Source of the DNA: Clostridiales bacterium
GTDB taxonomy: Bacteria; Bacillota; Clostridia; Oscillospirales; Oscillospiraceae
Reading direction: 5' to 3'
Length of the DNA stretch: 28,181 bases
Assembly: GCA_021200895.1 (NCBI GenBank)
Contig: JAJQFX010000156.1
Location: 1-28,181, forward strand
Shown: piece by piece, positions 18,443-26,043 of the stretch
How the letters are laid out: each line of letters starts with the position of its first letter
Position numbering within the stretch: position 1 is the stretch's first letter
Notes under the pieces: model-generated
Database searches by the model: none
What the model was told of the DNA's origin: nothing
Seen by the model: only the letters and a program-made list of their open reading frames with translations
Program-made: the position numbers and the translations under genes

Positions 18443-18607
18443 TTAAGGAACCTCTGAACAAATGCACTTCGGCGGCTTGCGGTAAATTTGTGCCATAAAT
18501 GCGTTGCAAAATCTTGAAATCCGTCAGGATTCCTGCGCTTTTGCGCCTTTTTATGACGCAAATTTCCTCGCAATCCGCTCTCGTCCATTTATTCAGAGGT
18601 TCCTTAA
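18443..18607. mobile_element. MITE-like fold-back element, 165 bp
   Basis: Terminal inverted repeats of 22 bp with one mismatch (TTAAGGAACCTCTGAA perfect, then AAATG after the mismatch) bound a 165-bp element at 18443-18464 and 18586-18607. The interior also pairs along its length: GCTTGCGGTAAATTT with AAATTTCCTCGCAATC, meeting at AATCC-GTCA-GGATT (18518-18531). So the whole element is one imperfect palindrome with no coding capacity. TTAA or TA at both ends could be the target duplication, but the symmetry hides it. It lies between the glucokinase and aminopeptidase promoters and disrupts neither. Confidence 0.75.
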
Positions 18608-18662
18608 TTTCTACGTTTCCGGCGGAGGGATGCCCAAAAGCATAGGCTTCCCTTCGCAACGG

Positions 18663-18691
18663 TTGCCTTTTGGGTCGAATCGGGGTATAAT
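18663..18691 (+). promoter_or_regulatory. Promoter of the M18 aminopeptidase gene
   Basis: TTGCCT (18663-18668) and a perfect TATAAT (18686-18691) are 17 bp apart, about 40 bp ahead of the ATG and downstream of the MITE. Confidence 0.75.
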
Positions 18692-18730
18692 GGGCGCTGA
18701 CGGAAATCTTGCATACAAGGAGGATCTTTT

Positions 18731-20038
18731 ATGTCAACCAATCTCCCCTGTCTCGACGCCGCCCAACGGCTGCTCTCCTGGATCGGGGACTCTCCCACCC
18801 CATTTCATACCGTGCTGACCGCACAGAAGGCGCTGGACGAGGCCGGATTTACCCCGCTGCACTTCTCCGACCGGTGGCAGCTGGACTACGGAAAGCGTTA
18901 CTACGTCCCCGTTCACGACTCTACCCTGATTGCCTTTACCATCGGCTCCGCCATGGCGGACTCCGGCAACCTGCGCCTGGCCCTGGCCCACACCGACTAT
19001 CCCTGCTTCCGGGTGAAGCCCAGCCCGGAGCTGTACGGGGGCGGCTGCGGCAAGCTGAATGTGGAGGGCTACGGCGGGATGCTCCGCTACTCCTGGCTGG
19101 ATAGGCCACTGTCCATCGCGGGCAAGGTGGCATTGAAGGGGAAAGACCCCTTCCACCCCCGGCGGGTCTTTGTGGACTTTGGCCGTCCGGTGGCCACCAT
19201 CCCCAGCCTGGCCATTCATCTGAACCGCAGCGCCAATGACGACCTGCATCTGAGCCTGCAAAAGGATATGCTCCCCATCGTGGATGTGCTGGAGCAGGCT
19301 CTGGGCGGGGAAGCCTTCTTCCGGAAAGCCCTGGCCGAGGAGTGCGGCGCGGCGCCGGAGGATATTCTGGACTACGAGCTGTACGTCTACCAGTGCGAGC
19401 AGGGCTGTCTGGTGGGTCTGGAGGAGACCATGCTGTCCTCCCCCCGGCTGGACAACCAGACCTCCGCAGAGGCCTGCATTTACGGCCTGACCCACGCCCG
19501 GCGGGAGCGGGGCGTCAACCTGGCCGTCCTCTTCGACCATGAGGAGGTGGGCAGCCGCACCCGCCAGGGGGCGGCGGGCAGCGTCCTCCCCAACGTCATC
19601 GAGCGCATTTACGCCGCCTTTGGCCTGAGCCGGGAGACTTATCTGCGGGATATGACCGACGGCTTCGCCCTGTCCCTGGACGTGGCCCATTGCAGCCACC
19701 CCAACTACCCGGAGAAGGCCGACCCCACCAACCGGGTGCGGATGAACGGCGGTGTCACCATCAAGCAGGCGGCCCGGCAGTCCTATATCGGCAGCTGCGA
19801 GTCCTCGGCGGTGGTGCAGGCCCTGTGCGCCCAGACGGGCATCCCTTGCCAAACCTTCGTGAACAACGCCGACATCCGGGGCGGGGCCACCCTGGGGGCC
19901 ATCGCCGCCACCTACCTGCCCATGCAGGTGCAGGACGCGGGGGCGGCTATCGCCGCCATGCACTCCGCCCGGGAGCTGATGGGGGCGGAGGACCAGTACC
20001 ATCTGGAGCGGCTGGTCACCGCCCTGTTCCAGGGATAA
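18731..20038 (+). CDS. M18-family aminopeptidase
   Basis: A 435-residue metallo-aminopeptidase that removes N-terminal (often acidic) residues from peptides in the cytoplasm. Family features: HTDYP (His87, Asp89, first zinc site), a Gly-rich GGGCGKLNVEGYGGM, FDHEEVGSRTRQGA with the catalytic Glu pair, DVAHCSHPNY, and a C-terminal AMHSARELMG that gives the last metal His. Length is right for bacterial M18 enzymes. AAGGAGG precedes the ATG. It is transcribed alone. True specificity for aspartate is not predictable. Confidence 0.93.
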   Translation: MSTNLPCLDAAQRLLSWIGDSPTPFHTVLTAQKALDEAGFTPLHFSDRWQLDYGKRYYVPVHDSTLIAFTIGSAMADSGNLRLALAHTDYPCFRVKPSPELYGGGCGKLNVEGYGGMLRYSWLDRPLSIAGKVALKGKDPFHPRRVFVDFGRPVATIPSLAIHLNRSANDDLHLSLQKDMLPIVDVLEQALGGEAFFRKALAEECGAAPEDILDYELYVYQCEQGCLVGLEETMLSSPRLDNQTSAEACIYGLTHARRERGVNLAVLFDHEEVGSRTRQGAAGSVLPNVIERIYAAFGLSRETYLRDMTDGFALSLDVAHCSHPNYPEKADPTNRVRMNGGVTIKQAARQSYIGSCESSAVVQALCAQTGIPCQTFVNNADIRGGATLGAIAATYLPMQVQDAGAAIAAMHSARELMGAEDQYHLERLVTALFQG

Positions 20039-20116
20039 GGACGGAGAAAGGGCGAAAATTCAGCAGCTTACACGACAGTTCTCACTTTTTGTCACAAAAT
20101 ATTCACAGTCTGCCCC

Positions 20117-20144
20117 TTGCATTTTTCCTCTAAAGGGATAAAAT
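20117..20144 (+). promoter_or_regulatory. Promoter of the G3E GTPase pair
   Basis: TTGCAT (20117-20122) and TAAAAT (20139-20144) with a 16-bp spacer lie about 40 bp ahead of the first GTPase gene. No clear Zur/Fur box was identified. Confidence 0.55.
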
Positions 20145-20182
20145 AGGAGTAGAATTCATACTAAAAGGGAAGGGTTTTTACA

Positions 20183-21343
20183 ATGACCACGATTGATATT
20201 ATCTCCGGCTTCCTGGGAGCCGGTAAAACCACACTGATCAAAAAGCTGATCAACGAAGCCTATGCGGGCCAGAAGCTGGTGCTGATCGAGAACGAATTTG
20301 GTGAAATCGGCATTGACGGCGGCTTCCTCCAGGACGCAGGTATCCAAATCACCGAGATGAACGCGGGTTGTATCTGCTGCTCGCTGGTAGGCGACTTCTC
20401 CACCGCTCTGCGGGAGGCGCTGGACCAGTACCACCCCGACCGCATCCTCATCGAGCCCTCCGGTGTGGGCAAGCTGTCCGATGTGTCCACCGCTGTGGGC
20501 CGGGTAGCCGAGGAGACCGGCATGGTGCTGGGCAGCGCCGTCACCGTGGTGAACGCCAAGCGGTGCAAGACCTATATGAAGAACTTCGGCGAGTTCTTCA
20601 TTGACCAGGTGGCCCACGCCGGCACCATTATCCTGAGCCGCACCCAGGATATGACGGAGGAGAAGCTGGTCGAGGTCACCGCCCCGCTGCGGGAGAAGAA
20701 CCCGGAGGCCACCATCATCACCACCCCCTGGGACGAGCTGACCGGCGAGCAGATGCTCTCCGCCATCGCCGGGGGCAACTCCCTGGCCGACGAACTGATG
20801 CGTCAGCTTCACGCCGCCGACAACGGCGAGGATGAGGACGAGGACGAGTGCTGCCACCACCATCATCACCATGACGAGGATGAGGACGAGGACGAACACG
20901 AGCATCACCATCACCACGACCATGACGATGATGAAGAGGATGAGCACGAGCACCACCATCATCACGACCATGACGACGACGAGGATGAGCACGAGCATCA
21001 TCACCATCACGACGACGGCGACACCTGCTCCTGCGGCCACCATCATCACCACCATCACGGCCACGATGCCGACGAGGTGTTCACCTCCTGGGGCATGGAG
21101 TCTCCCAGGAAGTTCACCGAGGCGGAAATTCGCACCGCCCTGGAGGAGCTGGACACCGGCAAGTATGGCGCTGTCCTCCGGGCCAAGGGCATTGTGCCTG
21201 CCACCGACGGCGGCTGGATTCACTACGACTTTGTCCCCGGTGAAATCGACATCCGCCGGGGCGGCGCGGACTACACCGGCCGCCTGTGCGTCATCGGCTC
21301 TGAGCTGAAGGAGGACGACATCAAGGCCCTGTTCCAGCTGTAA
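20183..21343 (+). CDS. G3E (COG0523/CobW) GTPase with a long His/acidic metal-binding insert
   Basis: A 386-residue P-loop GTPase of the CobW/YjiA/ZNG1 group, putative zinc chaperones that hand metal to client enzymes. Walker A is GFLGAGKTT (9-17), switch region ENEFGE, and the family metal site CICC at 63-66. The guanine-specificity box usually NKxD reads SRTQD (152-156), a notable deviation. Residues 223-296 form a low-complexity stretch with about 34 His plus Asp/Glu and a CSC pair, built on 15-16-residue repeats. A CobW C-terminal domain (about 298-380) follows. The next gene, 15 bp on, is a second G3E protein, so the two probably act together. Client and metal are inferred, zinc being most likely. 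Confidence 0.92.
   Translation: MTTIDIISGFLGAGKTTLIKKLINEAYAGQKLVLIENEFGEIGIDGGFLQDAGIQITEMNAGCICCSLVGDFSTALREALDQYHPDRILIEPSGVGKLSDVSTAVGRVAEETGMVLGSAVTVVNAKRCKTYMKNFGEFFIDQVAHAGTIILSRTQDMTEEKLVEVTAPLREKNPEATIITTPWDELTGEQMLSAIAGGNSLADELMRQLHAADNGEDEDEDECCHHHHHHDEDEDEDEHEHHHHHDHDDDEEDEHEHHHHHDHDDDEDEHEHHHHHDDGDTCSCGHHHHHHHGHDADEVFTSWGMESPRKFTEAEIRTALEELDTGKYGAVLRAKGIVPATDGGWIHYDFVPGEIDIRRGGADYTGRLCVIGSELKEDDIKALFQL
20897..21016 (+). repeat. Tandem repeat coding for His/Asp-rich units
   Basis: Two full units of 16 and 15 codons (HEHHHHHDHDDDE(E)DE) and a partial third lie in tandem at residues 239-254, 255-269 and 270-278 of the G3E GTPase. More His runs flank them. Tandem CAC/CAT and GAC/GAT codons make the stretch prone to length change. 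Confidence 0.85.
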
Positions 21344-21358
21344 AGTGAGGTGCCCGCT

Positions 21359-22303
21359 ATGCAAACGAATCCGATTCCTGTCTACCTGATTTGCGGTTTC
21401 CTGGACGCAGGCAAGACCAACTTCATCCGCCCCATGCTCACCGGCGAGGACTTCACCAAGGGGGAGCGCACCCTGCTGCTCATCACCGAGGAGGGGGAGG
21501 AGGAGTACGACCCCGCCGAACTGGGCAAGTACAGCGTATTCCCGGAGTGCATTGACGAGGACGGCTTCAACCGGGAGAACCTGACCAGAATCTTCAACAA
21601 ATATAAGCCCACCCAAATCGTCATGGAGTACAACGGTATGTGGCAGATGGCGGACACCCAGGATGCCTTCCCCCAGAACTGGAACTTGTATCAAATCGTC
21701 GCCATCATCGAGGCCACCACCTTTGACTCCTACGCCAAAAACATGGCCAGCCTGATGATGGAGAAGCTGCGGTTCTCCGACCTGATCGTCTTTAACCGCT
21801 GCAACGACGAACTGGCGAAGCTGCTGCGCCAGCGGAACATCAAGCTTCTGAACCGCCGGGCGGAGATTTACCTGGAGTACGACAGCGAGCGCATGGAGGA
21901 GTATGACGATGGCGGCGTCTGCCCCTTCGACCTGTCCACGCCGGTGCTGAAGTTGTCCCTGGAGGACTACGGCTATTGGTACACCGACTGCATGGACCAT
22001 CCCAACCGTTACGACGGTAAGACCGTCCGCTTCTCTGGCATGGTGGCCCAGAGCGCGAAGTTCCCCCGGGGCTCCTACGCCGTAGGCCGGTTCGCCATGG
22101 TCTGCTGCGCCCAGGACACCACCTTCCTGGGGATGCTGTGCTACGGCAAGGAGCAGAAGAACCTGAAAAACCGGGACTGGGTCACCGTCACTGCAAAAGT
22201 CCGCATTAAGAATTTGAAGGTGTTGGGGGGCGAAGGTCCCGTCCTCTACACCACGGAGGTCAAACCCGCCAAAGCGCCGGAGGATGCGCTGGTTTACTTC
22301 TGA
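21359..22303 (+). CDS. G3E-type GTPase fused to a DUF1980 (YcgQ)-like C-terminal domain
   Basis: A 314-residue protein with an N-terminal P-loop domain (Walker A GFLDAGKT at 13-20, IVMEYNGMW, and VFNRCND at 145-150 near the expected guanine box). It lacks the CxCC metal motif of its neighbour. The last 100 residues (GKTVRFSGMVAQ to the end, with RFAMVCCAQD at 244-253 and DWVTVTAKV) resemble the soluble domain of YcgQ/TIGR03943 proteins, which in Bacillus lie beside a YcgR permease and G3E GTPases and are tied to zinc status. The start at 21359 has GAGGTG 6 nt ahead; a GTG at 21350 is an alternative. This is the second gene of an operon with the His-rich GTPase. The domain identification is from memory of the motif. 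Confidence 0.8.
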   Translation: MQTNPIPVYLICGFLDAGKTNFIRPMLTGEDFTKGERTLLLITEEGEEEYDPAELGKYSVFPECIDEDGFNRENLTRIFNKYKPTQIVMEYNGMWQMADTQDAFPQNWNLYQIVAIIEATTFDSYAKNMASLMMEKLRFSDLIVFNRCNDELAKLLRQRNIKLLNRRAEIYLEYDSERMEEYDDGGVCPFDLSTPVLKLSLEDYGYWYTDCMDHPNRYDGKTVRFSGMVAQSAKFPRGSYAVGRFAMVCCAQDTTFLGMLCYGKEQKNLKNRDWVTVTAKVRIKNLKVLGGEGPVLYTTEVKPAKAPEDALVYF

Positions 22304-22320
22304 TTTATGACTTCGCTTCC

Positions 22321-22353
22321 AAAGTGCACCGCCCACAGGCAGCGCACTTTTTT
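22321..22353 (+). terminator. Terminator after the GTPase pair
   Basis: A stem AAAGTGC/GCACTTT (22321-22327 with 22344-22350), with a further short pairing inside the loop (GCC/GGC), is followed by a T-run. It closes the GTPase operon ahead of the Rex promoter. Confidence 0.65.
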
Positions 22354-22399
22354 AACACTTTTCCGTTATTTTCTGCTAGAAGTTTCCCCTTCTCACATA

Positions 22400-22427
22400 T
22401 TGACGAGATTGTTAAAACTGCTAAAAT
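22400..22427 (+). promoter_or_regulatory. Promoter of rex
   Basis: TTGACG (22400-22405) and TAAAAT (22422-22427) are 16 bp apart. The spacer contains TTGTTAA (22409-22415), a half-site of the clostridial Rex operator form, but no second half-site, so autoregulation is unproven. Confidence 0.6.
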
Positions 22428-22507
22428 AAACGTAAAAGAATCGTGTCCCACTGCGCCGCCGAACCTGGGCGGTGTACAGTGTCCGCAGAAAGGTGTAAGT
22501 TCGACCC

Positions 22508-23164
22508 ATGAAAAAGGAGAAGGTTTCTAACGCTGTTATCCGCCGCCTGCCCCGTTATTACCGTACCCTCTATCTGCTGGAACAGGAGGGCTATGAACGC
22601 ATTTCCTCCTCCGCGCTGGGCAGCAGCATGGGCATCACGGCCTCCCAGATTCGCCAGGATCTGAGCTGCTTTGGTGAGTTTGGCAAGCAGGGCTATGGCT
22701 ACGAAATCGCCGGTCTGCTGCGGGAAATCGCGGACATCCTGGGGATGAATAACCACTACAGCGCCATCATCCTGGGGGCAGGCAACCTGGGCCGGGCGCT
22801 GATTCGGAACTTCTCCTTCTCATCCAACGGCTTCACCCTCCGGGCGGCCTTCGATGTGGACCCCGCCCTCATCGGCTCCACCATCGGGGAAGTGCCAGTG
22901 TATGCCCTGGAGGCGCTGCCCGAATACATGGCCGCCAACAGCATTCAGGTGGGGGTGCTGACCGTTCCTCGGAACGTTGCCCAGCCTATGGCGGAGAAGC
23001 TCATTGACGGCGGGGTGAAGGGTATTTGGAACTTCACCAACACGGAGCTGGACGTGCGGGGCAGCGGCGTCACGGTGGAGAGCGTTCACTTTGCCGACTC
23101 CCTGCTGGCCCTGGGCTACCTGATTTCCGACAACCCGAAGGACGCTGAACCGCAAAACGCATAA
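22508..23164 (+). CDS. rex: Redox-sensing transcriptional repressor Rex
   Basis: A 218-residue repressor that senses the NADH/NAD+ ratio and controls fermentation genes. The N-terminal winged helix (PRYYRTLYLLEQEG, ISSSALGSSMGITASQIRQDLSCFGEFGKQGYGY) and the Rossmann motif ILGAGNLGRAL (88-98) are diagnostic, and the C-terminal helix LLALGYLI supports dimer exchange. Length is standard. The ribosome site AAAGGTG stands rather far (about 11 nt) from the ATG. The gene is single, with a strong terminator after it. Likely targets elsewhere include alcohol dehydrogenase and butyrate genes, which is known of the family and not seen here. Confidence 0.97.
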   Translation: MKKEKVSNAVIRRLPRYYRTLYLLEQEGYERISSSALGSSMGITASQIRQDLSCFGEFGKQGYGYEIAGLLREIADILGMNNHYSAIILGAGNLGRALIRNFSFSSNGFTLRAAFDVDPALIGSTIGEVPVYALEALPEYMAANSIQVGVLTVPRNVAQPMAEKLIDGGVKGIWNFTNTELDVRGSGVTVESVHFADSLLALGYLISDNPKDAEPQNA

Positions 23165-23176
23165 CCGCGCAATTCC

Positions 23177-23214
23177 AAACGCATAACAGGGCAGATGCTC
23201 TGTTATGCGTTTTT
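23177..23214 (+). terminator. Intrinsic terminator of rex
   Basis: A perfect 13-bp stem AAACGCATAACAG with its complement (23177-23189, 23200-23212) and T-rich tail TTTTTC lie just after the rex stop codon. Confidence 0.9.
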
Positions 23215-23274
23215 CTATGGCAAAAATGCCGGTGTATTTGCCATATTTTAGGATAAATTTTCCACATTCACTTC

Positions 23275-23303
23275 TTGACGGCGCTGGAGGAAGCCGCTAT
23301 GAT
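23275..23303 (+). promoter_or_regulatory. Promoter of the BMP-type gene
   Basis: TTGACG (23275-23280) and TATGAT (23298-23303) with a 17-bp spacer lie 70 bp ahead of the ATG, which has an AAAGGAAGG ribosome site. Confidence 0.65.
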
Positions 23304-23373
23304 AATGCCGTACCAAGCAGCGCGGCCCCGGCGCTTCGCCCTGGCCGCATGAACCGGAAAGGAAGGATTCCTC

Positions 23374-25308
23374 ATGCCTGAACAGTATTATAAGGACGCG
23401 CAAAAGCTGGCCCAAAAGGAATACCGCGCCTGCGTCAGCAGCGGCGTTTATCCCTATCTGCCCGCGCTGGACGAAATGCTGGGCAAGGACACCCTCCCCA
23501 AAGGGGTGGAGCTGGGCCTCGTCCAAATCCCCGCAGACCACATCGTCGGCACCAAGACCGCAGGGCGCACCGCCGCCTTTGCCCGGAACTTTATGCCCCT
23601 GCTGGGCGGGCAAACCGAGTTTGCCATCAAATGGCGCGCCCTCTGCACCGCTCACCTGAAGGAGGGCATCCGGGAGCCTATCAAGGTCTATGAATACATG
23701 AACCGCTACTATGTGGAGGAGGGCAACAAGCGGGTCAGCGTGCTGAAATTCTTTGACGCTGTGAACATCCCCGCCAAGATCACCCGCATCATGCCCGCCC
23801 GGACTGGCGACAAGGCGGTGGAGCTTTATTACGAATTTGTAGAATTTTATAAATACAGCAAACTCAACTGCCTGGAGCTGACCAAGCCCGGCGGCTATGC
23901 CATGTTGCAGCGCCTGATGGGGAAGCAGCCCGACGAGGAGTGGAGCGAGGACGACGCGGTCGGTTTCCGCACCACCTACTACTACTTTGACCAGGCCTTC
24001 CGCCAGTGCGGCGGCGGGAAGCTGAACATCACTACCGGGGATGCCATGCTGGCCTATATGAAGATTTTCGGCTATCAGCAGCTGCGCCAGCAGAGCCTGG
24101 AGGAACTGAAAAAGTCCGTGGCCAAGGCGTGGAAGGAAATCACCCTCCAGCAGGAGCCTGACCCCATCGACGTAAAGCTGAACCCGGAGGGGGACAAGAA
24201 GAGCCTCCTGTCCAAGGTGCTGACCCCCACCCCCAAGAAGCGGAAGGTGGCCTTCATCCACGACAAGGACGCCCAGACCTCCGGCTGGACCCGGGCCCAC
24301 GAACTGGGACGGGACCATGTGCAGCGGGTGTTCCTGGACAAAATCACCACCACCACCTACTATAACGCCCTGGAGCAGGGGGCGGAGGAGACGCTGGAGC
24401 GGGCCATCGCCGACGGCAACACCATCCTCTTCACCACCTCCCCCCGGCTGCTGCCCGCCAGCCTCCGGGCGGCCATCGACCATCCCAACATCACCATTCT
24501 GAACTGCTCCCTGAACAAGTCCCACCGCAACGTCCCCTCCTACTATGCCCGCATCTACGAGGCGAAATTTATCATCGGGGCCATTGCGGGCACCCTGTCC
24601 CAGGACGGGCGGGTGGGGTACCTGTGCGACTACCCCATCTACGGCATGATGGCCGGGGTGAACGCCTTCGCCCTGGGGGTGCAGATGGTGAATCCCCGGG
24701 CAAAGGTGTATCTGGAGTGGTCGTCCACAGACAATCCCGTTCCCGCCGCCCAGCGGCTGACTGGGCAGGGCATCGAACTGATTTCCTATCAGGACATGGC
24801 CATGCTGCAAACGGGCAAGCTGACCGACCTGGGGCTGGTGCAGGTGAAGGGCGACAGCAAGGTGAACCTGGCCGCCCCCATGTGGCACTGGGGCATTTAC
24901 TACGAGAACATCCTCCGCAGCATCTTTGCCGGTACCTTCCAGTCTGAGGACGCCAAGAAGGCCAAGGCGCTGAACTACTACTGGGGGATGTCCACCGGGG
25001 TGGTGGAGGTGGTCTGCTCTGACAAGCTGCCCCACGGCACCCAGCAGCTGGTGGACCTGCTGCGGCAGGGCGTTTGCAGCGGCCAGTTCCATCCCTTCCG
25101 GGGGCCGCTGCGCACCCAGGACGGCCAAATCATCGACGGGGACTGCAACCAGAACCATGTGCTCAGTGTGGAGCAAATCATCAACATGGACTGGCTGGTA
25201 GACGGTATCATTGGCACCATCCCCGCCTATGACGAGTTGACCGATGAGAGCAAGGCCACCGTGGACATGGTGGGCATCAGCCGCCTGGTCAAGGATACGC
25301 AGCTCTAA
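23374..25308 (+). CDS. BMP/PnrA-type ligand-binding protein with ParB-like N-terminal region, cytoplasmic
   Basis: A 644-residue protein in two parts. Residues about 290-600 look like the basic membrane protein (BMP, PF02608) fold, which in BmpA/PnrA/Med binds purine nucleosides: KVAFIHDKDAQTSGWTRAHELGRD, an ILNCSLN segment and YYARIYEAKFIIGAIAG. There is no signal peptide or lipobox (it begins MPEQYYKDAQKLAQ), so it is not an ordinary transporter lipoprotein. Residues about 100-140 read EPIKVYEYMNRYYVEEGNKR then VSVLKFF, resembling the ParB/sulfiredoxin-like nucleotide-binding motif. It has its own promoter, and a metallophosphoesterase follows 54 bp later. A cytoplasmic nucleoside or nucleotide sensor is a reasonable guess; function is unknown. 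Confidence 0.78.
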   Translation: MPEQYYKDAQKLAQKEYRACVSSGVYPYLPALDEMLGKDTLPKGVELGLVQIPADHIVGTKTAGRTAAFARNFMPLLGGQTEFAIKWRALCTAHLKEGIREPIKVYEYMNRYYVEEGNKRVSVLKFFDAVNIPAKITRIMPARTGDKAVELYYEFVEFYKYSKLNCLELTKPGGYAMLQRLMGKQPDEEWSEDDAVGFRTTYYYFDQAFRQCGGGKLNITTGDAMLAYMKIFGYQQLRQQSLEELKKSVAKAWKEITLQQEPDPIDVKLNPEGDKKSLLSKVLTPTPKKRKVAFIHDKDAQTSGWTRAHELGRDHVQRVFLDKITTTTYYNALEQGAEETLERAIADGNTILFTTSPRLLPASLRAAIDHPNITILNCSLNKSHRNVPSYYARIYEAKFIIGAIAGTLSQDGRVGYLCDYPIYGMMAGVNAFALGVQMVNPRAKVYLEWSSTDNPVPAAQRLTGQGIELISYQDMAMLQTGKLTDLGLVQVKGDSKVNLAAPMWHWGIYYENILRSIFAGTFQSEDAKKAKALNYYWGMSTGVVEVVCSDKLPHGTQQLVDLLRQGVCSGQFHPFRGPLRTQDGQIIDGDCNQNHVLSVEQIINMDWLVDGIIGTIPAYDELTDESKATVDMVGISRLVKDTQL

Positions 25309-25362
25309 AGAACCTCTGACCATCCACCCCACACTGAAAGAGAAGAAGAGAACGGGAAAACC

Positions 25363-25968
25363 ATGAAAATTTTAGCCGTCGCTGATGAGGAAGCCCCACG
25401 CTTTTATGACTACTATACGCCGGGGGCGCTGGCCGAATTTGACCTGATTCTGGCCTGCGGAGATTTGCACAAATCCTATTTGGAATTTCTGGTCACTATG
25501 GCCCGGTGTCCGGTGCTGTACGTCCACGGCAACCATGACGCCAGCTTCGACCTCCAGCCCCCGGAGGGCTGCCAGTGCATTGAGGACGAGATTTTCTGCT
25601 ACCGGGGCGTGCGCATCCTGGGCCTTGGCGGTTCCCACCGCTACCGGGAGGGGCCATACCTGTACACTCAGCAGCAGATGCGGTGGCGGGTGAAGCGCCT
25701 CTGGTACCCCCTGTGGCGGAACAAGGGATTTGACATCCTGCTGACCCACGCCCCCGCTTACCAAATCAACGATTTTGACTCCCCCTGTCATCAGGGCTTT
25801 GAGGCCTTCCGCGACCTGCTGGACAAGTACCAGCCCCGGTACTTCGTCCATGGTCACATTCATAAGAATTACGGCGTCAAAATCCCTGCGGTCACGCCCT
25901 ATGGGGACACCACCATCATCAACGCCTGCGGCTATGCCATCTTTGAATTTGACGAACCCGGACAATAG
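25363..25968 (+). CDS. Calcineurin-like metallophosphoesterase
   Basis: A 201-residue phosphoesterase. Motifs: GD (33-34) in LACGDLHKSY, YVHGNHDAS, LLTHAP and FVHGHIHKNYG, all metal or phosphate ligands of the family. The first motif, normally DxH, reads ADEEAP (Asp8-Glu9-Glu10), so one metal-site His is replaced by Glu, as happens in some members. There is no signal peptide. It follows the BMP-type gene closely and probably shares its transcript. A double hairpin terminator follows. Substrate unknown. Confidence 0.85.
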   Translation: MKILAVADEEAPRFYDYYTPGALAEFDLILACGDLHKSYLEFLVTMARCPVLYVHGNHDASFDLQPPEGCQCIEDEIFCYRGVRILGLGGSHRYREGPYLYTQQQMRWRVKRLWYPLWRNKGFDILLTHAPAYQINDFDSPCHQGFEAFRDLLDKYQPRYFVHGHIHKNYGVKIPAVTPYGDTTIINACGYAIFEFDEPGQ

Positions 25969-25973
25969 GAAAA

Positions 25974-26010
25974 CGCCCCGCGTACAGGCAAATTTGCCTG
26001 ACGCGGGGCG
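25974..26010. terminator. Bidirectional terminator between convergent genes
   Basis: A near-perfect stem of 18 bp with one bulged A: outer arms CGCCCCGCGT/ACGCGGGGCG and inner palindrome CAGGCAAATTTGCCTG. GGTTTTA follows on the plus strand and GTTTTCC on the minus strand. It sits between the phosphoesterase and pfkA ends. Confidence 0.82.
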
Positions 26011-26043
26011 CTGGTTTTACGATTTAGAACGGAACAGGGCAGC

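Noticed and set aside
18342..18659. 105-codon open frame on the minus strand between glucokinase and aminopeptidase genes
   Set aside because: It runs through the MITE palindrome and its protein repeats the element ends; no ribosome site or family resemblance.
20148..20162. AGTA-N7-TACT around GAATTC as a metal-regulator operator
   Set aside because: The arms are only 4 bp and the inner palindrome is off-centre, so it is too weak to call.
20156..22336. Long open frame (726 codons) on the minus strand with runs of Val and Met
   Set aside because: It is the antisense of the His/Asp repeats of the GTPase gene; the hydrophobic runs come from complementary codons, not from real membrane segments.
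22409..22419. Possible Rex operator in the rex promoter
   Set aside because: Only the left half TTGTTAA fits; the right half matches 3 of 7 positions.
24232..24252. PKKRKV motif like a nuclear localisation signal
   Set aside because: A coincidence in a bacterial protein; it is the basic linker before the BMP domain.
25310..25319. GAACCTCTGA, matching the MITE end, just after the BMP-type gene
   Set aside because: Only 10 bp match and there is no partner arm, so chance cannot be excluded; could be a remnant.
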